Shown here: positions 59,327-64,000 of the stretch, in pieces | How positions within the stretch are numbered: the stretch's first letter is position 1 | Layout: the number at the start of each line of letters is the position of its first letter | NCBI RefSeq assembly: GCF_014647635.1 | Contig: NZ_BMPO01000004.1 | Location: 186,001 to 250,000 of the forward strand | Reading direction: 5' to 3' | DNA length: 64,000 nucleotides | Source of the DNA: Pseudomonas matsuisoli | GTDB taxonomy: Bacteria > Pseudomonadota > Gammaproteobacteria > Pseudomonadales > Pseudomonadaceae | The notes under the pieces: model-generated | Seen by the model: the letters and a program-made list of their open reading frames with translations, nothing else | Told to the model about the DNA's origin: nothing | Database searches by the model: none | Made by a program: the position numbers and the translations under genes

Positions 59327-60064
59327 TTAAAAACGATTGCTAATGCGGCTGGCTGCTTTTCTGGTCAGGCTGATCAACTCAGCCTCCCGTGGGCCAACGC
59401 GCAGTGAAGGCGCCATCAGAGTGATGGTGCCCTCCAGTGCGCCCTCCGCTGAAATCAACGGAACGCTTACACCCCAAACACCTTGATCGACCTCACTGTC
59501 ACTGGTGGCGTAACCTTTCTTGCGAATCCGCGCGATCTCTTTTCTAAGGGCAGAGAGGTCGACTGAATCCGGTTCTGCATGCGCTTCGAGAAGCGAGTTC
59601 TGGATTGGCTCGGGCAGGAACGACAACAGGCTTTTGGCCGATGCCCCCTGCAACATGGAGTGTGCCCTGCCCTTGGTGAACGAGCAGCGCAGGGAACTGC
59701 TGCTTTCTTCCATGGCGATGCACACCATCTGGCCATTGCTGTACACCAGCAAACCGACACTTTCGCCGGTGCGCTCGGCCAACGCGCTGATCTCGTCGCG
59801 GCTCTGACTGATCAAGTTCGACGTCTGGTCAAACCCCCAGGCCAACTGCACACCGGTCGCGCCCGGCTCGTACAGCCCGGCGCTCATGTGCTCTTGCAAC
59901 AATCCCCACTTCTTCAGCGAAGCCAGGTGTCGATAGACGGTGCTCAACGGCATCTGTAGCTGCGCGGCGATGCGCTTGGCCGCAATCGGTTTCCCCGCCT
60001 TGGCGACACAGGTCAGCACCTGCAGGACGCGATCGACAGTACTTGGGGTCTGCGGGTCATTCAT
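59327..60064 (-). CDS. IclR-family transcriptional regulator
   Basis: A 245-residue regulator. An N-terminal winged helix (about 8-65, TVDRVLQVLTCVAKAGKPIA and QLQMPLSTVYRHLASLKKWG) is followed by an IclR effector domain (about 80-245, with LISQSRDEISALAERTGESVGLLVY and TSDSEVDQGVWGVSVP). It sits 59 bp upstream of the ABC transporter and Hut genes in the same direction, so it probably controls them. ATG 60064 lies 7 bases after TATAGT, so its mRNA may be leaderless. Operator-like arms AGAAT/ATTCT (60077-60088) overlap that promoter, suggesting autoregulation. Confidence 0.9.
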   Translation of the reverse strand: MNDPQTPSTVDRVLQVLTCVAKAGKPIAAKRIAAQLQMPLSTVYRHLASLKKWGLLQEHMSAGLYEPGATGVQLAWGFDQTSNLISQSRDEISALAERTGESVGLLVYSNGQMVCIAMEESSSSLRCSFTKGRAHSMLQGASAKSLLSFLPEPIQNSLLEAHAEPDSVDLSALRKEIARIRKKGYATSDSEVDQGVWGVSVPLISAEGALEGTITLMAPSLRVGPREAELISLTRKAASRISNRF

Positions 60065-60426
60065 GGGGGCACTATAAGAATAAATTCTCAAGTTAGGAGA
60101 TCGATTCTCATGGTGCGGGAAAAAATGCCTATTTAGCCGAAAAGCACCGGCTTGCAGACAGACGTCTTTACCGCCACGAGATCGGTACGATTCCGCCTTA
60201 TATGCCCCAATTGCCATGGATCTTCTTCTCCGCTTTGAGGATCTAGCTGCCAAGGAGCGTGAGCGTTGATCATTTCTTTAGTGGCCTTACGCAAAAGCGC
60301 TTCTGCGTTGGGCATAGCGCTTGCGCGCCATCTGGTCTTCGACTCATGCGGGTACGTTCTGGCGCTTGCGAAGCCAGCCGAGCTTGTTGACACACTGCGA
60401 AGTTTTTTCTCGATGCCGCACGGGGC
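60065..60426. other. 362-bp intergenic region, possible gene remnant
   Basis: Between the IclR start and the 3' end of the LysR gene. It holds the IclR promoter with an AGAAT-N2-ATTCT palindrome (60077-60088) and a GAGA-N5-TCTC element near 60098. A minus-strand frame at 60133-60315 (ATG giving MPNAEALLRKATKEMINAHA...) has no ribosome site and no recognisable domain. It may be a decayed gene end or noise. Confidence 0.4.
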
Positions 60427-61347
60427 TTACGACGTAAGCCCCTCGCGAAACGAATCAATGAGCTCACGCAGGCCCGGTGGCATTTGTCTTCGCCCAGGGT
60501 AGTAAATATGGAACGCCGGCTCGATCGGTGCCCAGTCGGGTAGTACGACCTGTAGCTCGCCTTTATCGAGGTGAGCTCGAGCTCGGTCCTCTAGGCAGTA
60601 GGTGATCCCACGATCGGCGAGCGCCATTTCAATACCGAACGCGGTTTCATTCACGCAGAGCTGCCCGGGGACCTCAATGCAGCGGTGATCCCCGTTTCTC
60701 TCGAAATCCCACCGATAGATTACGCCATTGCCCATGCGAATCTGGATGCAGTTATGACGTTTTAGATCCTCGGGCTCCATGATGCGCGGATTGCTGTTCA
60801 GGTACTTGGGCGACGCCACCGCGACCCAACGCAGTTCATTGCTGATACGCACCGCAATGAAATCTTCTGGGATCGTGTTTCCGAATCGGATGCCCGCGTC
60901 GAACCCCGCCGACACTATGTCGACCATGCGGTCATCTACCGCGACCTCAACGGATACCTCGGGGTAAGTCTCGAGGAACCGGGGCAGGTATTGGGTGAAA
61001 AGCAATCGGGCACCGTCGCTCAAGACATTCAAACGAAGCTTCCCTGAAGGCCTGTCGCGGTGACGATCGAGCGCCGCTAATGCTCCGCTGATCTCTGTAA
61101 AGCCCACAGTAAGGCGCTTAGCCAGCGCAGCTCCGGCGTCGGTAGGCGATACGGTGCGGCTCGTACGATTGAGTAGTCTTACGCCAAGTCGCGTCTCCAG
61201 GTTCCGGACGGCGTGGCTTAGTGCAGAGGTCGTGATTCCGAGTTCGACAGCGGCCTGGGTGAAGCTTCTCAGCCGCTCGACTACGAGGAAGGAATTTAAA
61301 TCTGCAAGGTCCGCACGTGACAGGCGTGTCGTCGGCAACGATGGCAT
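60427..61347 (-). CDS. LysR-family transcriptional regulator
   Basis: A 306-residue LTTR. The N-terminal winged helix-turn-helix (about 10-70) has LRSFTQAAVELGITTSALSHAVRNLETRLGVRLLNRTSR, and the C-terminal effector domain carries LRLNVLSDGARLLFTQYLPRFLETYPEVSVE and DAGIRFGNTI. It resembles the group of LysR proteins that regulate divergent SDR/efflux genes. It diverges from the metallophosphoesterase-SDR-MFS genes across a 130-bp region with a LysR-type box, so it is their likely regulator. The inducer is unknown. Confidence 0.92.
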   Translation of the reverse strand: MPSLPTTRLSRADLADLNSFLVVERLRSFTQAAVELGITTSALSHAVRNLETRLGVRLLNRTSRTVSPTDAGAALAKRLTVGFTEISGALAALDRHRDRPSGKLRLNVLSDGARLLFTQYLPRFLETYPEVSVEVAVDDRMVDIVSAGFDAGIRFGNTIPEDFIAVRISNELRWVAVASPKYLNSNPRIMEPEDLKRHNCIQIRMGNGVIYRWDFERNGDHRCIEVPGQLCVNETAFGIEMALADRGITYCLEDRARAHLDKGELQVVLPDWAPIEPAFHIYYPGRRQMPPGLRELIDSFREGLTS

Positions 61348-61360
61348 TTCAACAATCCAT

Positions 61361-61379
61361 TATTGAGTGGGATTCAATA
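61361..61379. promoter_or_regulatory. LysR-type operator (T-N11-A) in the divergent region
   Basis: TATTGA-GTGGGAT-TCAATA is a perfect 6-bp inverted repeat with the T-N11-A core expected of a LysR regulator. It begins 14 bases before the LysR start codon and lies between it and the divergent gene. Confidence 0.65.
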
Positions 61380-61477
61380 GTCCGTGCAGTTTAACTAATT
61401 AATACCGCCACTTCTCTAAGTTAACATCAATTCTATTCAACCATGACTCTCGATATTTATTGCTGAGGCCCGACGAC

Positions 61478-62611
61478 TTGTTCCATATCTACCTGACGAT
61501 CGCCTACCTATACGTGCTTTGGCGCTTCGTCGTACCGCTGCCAATTAGCCGAAGCTGGCGCGCGGTTATCGCCATAGCCCTTTTCGCTGTCTCGAAGTAC
61601 CACCTGATCCTGATTGGGCTCTACGGCACGATGTTCTCGCCAGAGTTTCCGAGACCGTTGGTATTGCTTGCCGGGTGGCTATTCTGCGCCTTCGCCCTCC
61701 TCTTCATCTTCACGCTGCTAAGTGATCTGGTAGCTGGCGCAGTTGCTCTGCTATGCAGAAAGTCGGTCGCATATTTCATTGGCGGTAAGGCAAGGCTTGT
61801 CATCGTGCTGCTTGCCCTGTGCCTGTCAGGTGCTGGCACCTATCAGGCCGTCCAGCTTCCCGGCGTACAGAGAGTGGAGTTAGAGCTGCCTGGATTACCC
61901 CAGGCGCTCGATGGGCTACGTGTCGTGCAACTTACTGACCTTCATATCAGCAAGGCCTTCCAGGCTGATTGGGTCGGAAAGGTCGTTGAACGCACCAACG
62001 CGCTGAATCCTGACCTGATCCTCGTCACTGGGGATGTGATCGATGGAACCGTTGAGGCGCGCCGTCATGACGTTGCGCCCCTTGCGGATCTGCATGCCCC
62101 GATGGGTGTCATCGCCATCCCAGGCAACCATTAGTACTACTTCGGCGCAAAAGAGTGGATCGCTGAGCTGGAGCGGCTCGGTATGCGGGTGCTGACGAAC
62201 AGTAATGTGACGCTTGGACGCAACGGAGGTGTGCTCGCTGTCGCAGGCGTAACGGATGAAGCCGCGCCTTCGTTCGGTATGGATGGGCCCAACCTGGATA
62301 TTGCGCTGCAGGGTTTGGATCGAGGTCTGCCCGTCATTCTGCTGAAGCACCGCCCTATTGGCTCTTCACTCTCCGCTGCGAAGGGGGTTGGCCTTCAATT
62401 ATCAGGGCATACCCACGGCGGAATGATCAAGGGGCTCGACCTTATCGGCCAATACGCCAACGGAGGATTTGTTTCCGGGATGTACCAGGTTGGAGCCATG
62501 AAGCTTTATGTCAGTAACGGTACGGCGCTTTGGAATGGTTTCCCTATTCGCCTGGGTGTCCCGTCCGAGATTACCGAGTTCGTTTTGCGTGCACGCCCAT
62601 CTGCCCAATAA
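61478..62611 (+). pseudogene. Calcineurin-like metallophosphoesterase interrupted by in-frame TAG
   Basis: A single reading frame of 378 codons, broken by a TAG at 62132-62134 (codon 219). Four N-terminal membrane helices (about 1-125) precede a YkuE-like phosphoesterase domain whose metal motifs are all present: LTDLHIS, LVTGDVID, GNH just before the stop, then LKHRP and SGHTHGG after it. In relatives GNH is followed by E-Y-Y; here TAG precedes Tyr-Tyr, so a single G-to-T change of GAG would explain it. No other damage is seen. TTG 61478 has GAGG 9 bases upstream; TTG 61460 is another candidate. Either a recent pseudogene, amber read-through or a sequencing error. Confidence 0.8.
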
Positions 62612-62633
62612 AACCTGCATAGGAGAATCTCTG

Positions 62634-63491
62634 ATGAGTCATCCCGCCATCCGCAAAGATGCTGTCGCAGTCATTACCGGCGCGGCAGCAGGTATCGGCT
62701 TCGCGATTGCCAAGCGAGTCGCGAAGGAAGGTATGAACGTTGTGCTCTTCGACAAAGACCTTCAAGCACTCGAATCAGCTGTCGAGCAAATCCGAGCGGA
62801 GTCACCTGACGTGTCTGTCTTGCCGATTCAGGGTGATGTGAGTTCGGAGCCGGATCTTCGTACGTTATATGGACGATCCTTTGAACTCGGCCAGGTATCC
62901 CTTTTGGTAAACAACGCAGCAATTATTCAGGGAGCTGGCCCATGGCACGAAACCTCAAGGTGGCGTGCCCTAATGGAGATCAACTTCTGGAGCGTTCTTA
63001 ACCTGCAGCAGATGTTCGTTGAAACGATGATCTCCCAAGAAGGTAGCGCTGCGATCGTTAACTTGGGATCCAAAGAGGGCATAACCACCCGGCCTGGAAA
63101 CGCAGCTTATTCGGTATCGAAAGCAGCAATCAAAGTGCTGACCGAACAGCTGGCACATGAACTTCGCGAAAAGGTTGGCGATCGAGTCACCGCGCACCTG
63201 TTAATCCCCGGGTACACGTTCACACCGATGAACTTCCCTGGCATGACCGCCGCTACAGCAAAGCCCGATGCTCCGTGGACGGCGGATCAAGTGGCTGATC
63301 GCCTTATCGAAGGAATGTCAGCAGCCGACTTCTACATTTTCTGTGAAGACAACGAGGCGAGCTGGGAGCTGGATCAGCGTCGTATGCAATGGGCCGCTGA
63401 CGACCTCATTCAGAAACGTCCGCCACTCTCTCGCTGGCATCAGGATTATGAGCGTCAGTTCCAGGCGTACATCGCGGATATAGCCAAATAG
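62634..63491 (+). CDS. Short-chain dehydrogenase/reductase
   Basis: A 285-residue classical SDR using NAD(P)H. The Rossmann motif TGAAAGIG is at about 15-22, followed by NNAAIIQG, the catalytic serine region NLGSKEG and the active-site YSVSK with Tyr and Lys. The Asp in VVLFDKDL after strand 2 favours NAD(H). The substrate is unknown. GGAG lies 8 bases before ATG 62634. It follows the phosphoesterase gene by 22 bp, so the two share a transcript, and a terminator follows. Confidence 0.92.
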   Translation: MSHPAIRKDAVAVITGAAAGIGFAIAKRVAKEGMNVVLFDKDLQALESAVEQIRAESPDVSVLPIQGDVSSEPDLRTLYGRSFELGQVSLLVNNAAIIQGAGPWHETSRWRALMEINFWSVLNLQQMFVETMISQEGSAAIVNLGSKEGITTRPGNAAYSVSKAAIKVLTEQLAHELREKVGDRVTAHLLIPGYTFTPMNFPGMTAATAKPDAPWTADQVADRLIEGMSAADFYIFCEDNEASWELDQRRMQWAADDLIQKRPPLSRWHQDYERQFQAYIADIAK

Positions 63492-63506
63492 CGCCTACTC
63501 CGCGAT

Positions 63507-63529
63507 AGCCCCAAGTAAGGGGCTTTTCC
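63507..63529 (+). terminator. Rho-independent terminator after the SDR gene
   Basis: GCCCC (63508-63512) and GGGGC (63519-63523) form a stem with loop AAGTAA, followed by TTTT. The next gene (MFS, 63636) therefore probably has its own promoter or relies on read-through. Confidence 0.8.
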
Positions 63530-63635
63530 TCTCACCGCGTCGGCGACACGCGTCCCGAGGCGTTACGGCCTAATCAATCATCCCTTTTTCCTAAATCAGG
63601 CAGTGCAGACGCACCGCCTGAGCGGAAGGTATTTG

Positions 63636-64000
63636 ATGACAAATCAATCAATGACGGACACCGCCACATCTGGCGGTAATACGATCGCGCGGGCGCCCCA
63701 TGGGGTTGCCTCCGCAATAACGGTGCTTGGACTTGGCGGGCTATTCATAGGAACCGGTGAGTTTGCCTCTATGAGCTTGTTGCCAGGCTTGGCTGCTAGC
63801 ACTGATGTAACGATCCCCGTTGCAGGCGGCTATATCACCGCTTACGCCCTCGGTGTCGTGGTGGGCGCACCGCTTATTGCAATCCTGGCTGCGAGGTGGC
63901 CTCGCAAAGGGTTGCTGATCGCGTTACTTGCGCTGTTCTGTTTCGGATATGGCGCCAGCGCCCTGGCCTGGAATCACGCCAGTTTGTTGGTGGCAAGATT
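63636..64000 (+). CDS. MFS transporter, DHA1-like, truncated by the window end
   Basis: The first 121 codons of a major-facilitator efflux-type permease. A short polar N-terminus (MTNQSMTDTATSGG) is followed by helix 1 (ITVLGLGGLFIGTGEFASMSLLPGLA), helix 2 (VAGGYITAYALGVVVGAPLIAILAARWPRK) and the start of helix 3-4. GTGEFASM and the RWPRKGLL loop resemble the AraJ/YdhP group of DHA1 exporters. GGAAGG lies 7 bases before ATG 63636. Its end lies outside the window, so the family assignment is tentative. Confidence 0.85.
   Translation, partial: MTNQSMTDTATSGGNTIARAPHGVASAITVLGLGGLFIGTGEFASMSLLPGLAASTDVTIPVAGGYITAYALGVVVGAPLIAILAARWPRKGLLIALLALFCFGYGASALAWNHASLLVAR

Noticed and set aside
60133-60393. 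An 86-codon minus-strand frame upstream of the IclR gene
   Set aside because: No ribosome site before either start and no domain; noted only as a possible remnant in the intergenic entry.
60422-60442. GGGGCTTACG/CGTAAGCCCC palindrome at the LysR 3' end as a terminator
   Set aside because: It overlaps the last codons of the gene and no T run follows on the transcribed strand within the next ~15 bases.

Overview
The window reads as chromosomal DNA of a Pseudomonas-type gammaproteobacterium. GC is high, coding density is dense, REP/REPIN palindromes sit between genes, and the gene content matches pseudomonads: pst-phoU with extended PstA and PstC, the lpxL/tag/glyQS/gmhB/plsC block, an uvrD-Tim44 neighbourhood, hut genes, DctBD-like regulation and a FecIR-type receptor cluster. 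In my recollection of P. aeruginosa PAO1, many of these genes lie near oriC on either side (PA0005-PA0011 and PA53xx-PA55xx), so the window is probably origin-proximal. This is inference; no dnaA/gyrB/oriC is visible. No rRNA, tRNA, CRISPR array, prophage or transposase was found.

Layout. 0.2-2.5 kb: a NarL-type response regulator converging on a hybrid histidine kinase. 2.6-4.7 kb: a DUF2955/FUSC-like membrane protein with an HlyD adaptor. 5.1-7.4 kb: an M23 peptidase and a CheY-like regulator with an unusual C-terminal domain. 7.6-14.7 kb: phoU-pstB-pstA-pstC-pstS on the minus strand, with Pho boxes before both pstS and pstC and a large hairpin between pstB and phoU. 15.0-19.2 kb: a glucosylglycerol-phosphate phosphatase-like gene and two tandem MHS-type MFS paralogues. 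19.5-21.7 kb: a thioesterase, a hexose-6-phosphate mutarotase and a queuosine-precursor transporter under a probable preQ1-I riboswitch. 22-28 kb: lpxL, tag, glyQS, gmhB, plsC. 28.4-38.7 kb: uvrD, a Tim44-like protein, an SMI1/KNR4 protein, a class-III aminotransferase/glutamine-synthetase-like pair, a thioesterase, a DUF3301 protein, an alpha/beta hydrolase, a G3E GTPase and a small secreted cysteine-rich protein.

39-46.5 kb: a DUF3617 protein, then a TAXI-TRAP transporter (solute-binding protein, fused permease, DUF1850) controlled by a DctB/DctD pair through a sigma-54 promoter and a 36-bp perfect palindrome. 46.8-52.1 kb: cyclopropane fatty-acid synthase and a Fur-boxed ECF sigma/FecR/TonB-receptor cell-surface signalling set. 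52.3-53.3 kb: a ParD-like protein coupled to a second-type methionine aminopeptidase. 53.3-60.1 kb: a YitT-like protein with a (GCATCG)7 repeat, then hutD-hutG-hutF joined to a polar amino-acid ABC transporter and an IclR regulator. This looks like a self-contained N-formimino-L-glutamate uptake and degradation operon without hutH/U/I. 60.4-64 kb: a LysR regulator diverging from a metallophosphoesterase gene broken by an in-frame TAG, an SDR and a truncated MFS transporter; this end has no REPs and looks like a recently acquired or accessory region.

The items most worth following up are the formiminoglutamate operon, the preQ1 riboswitch, the DctD palindrome, the ParD-like/MetAP pair, the pstB-phoU hairpin and the amber codon in the phosphoesterase.
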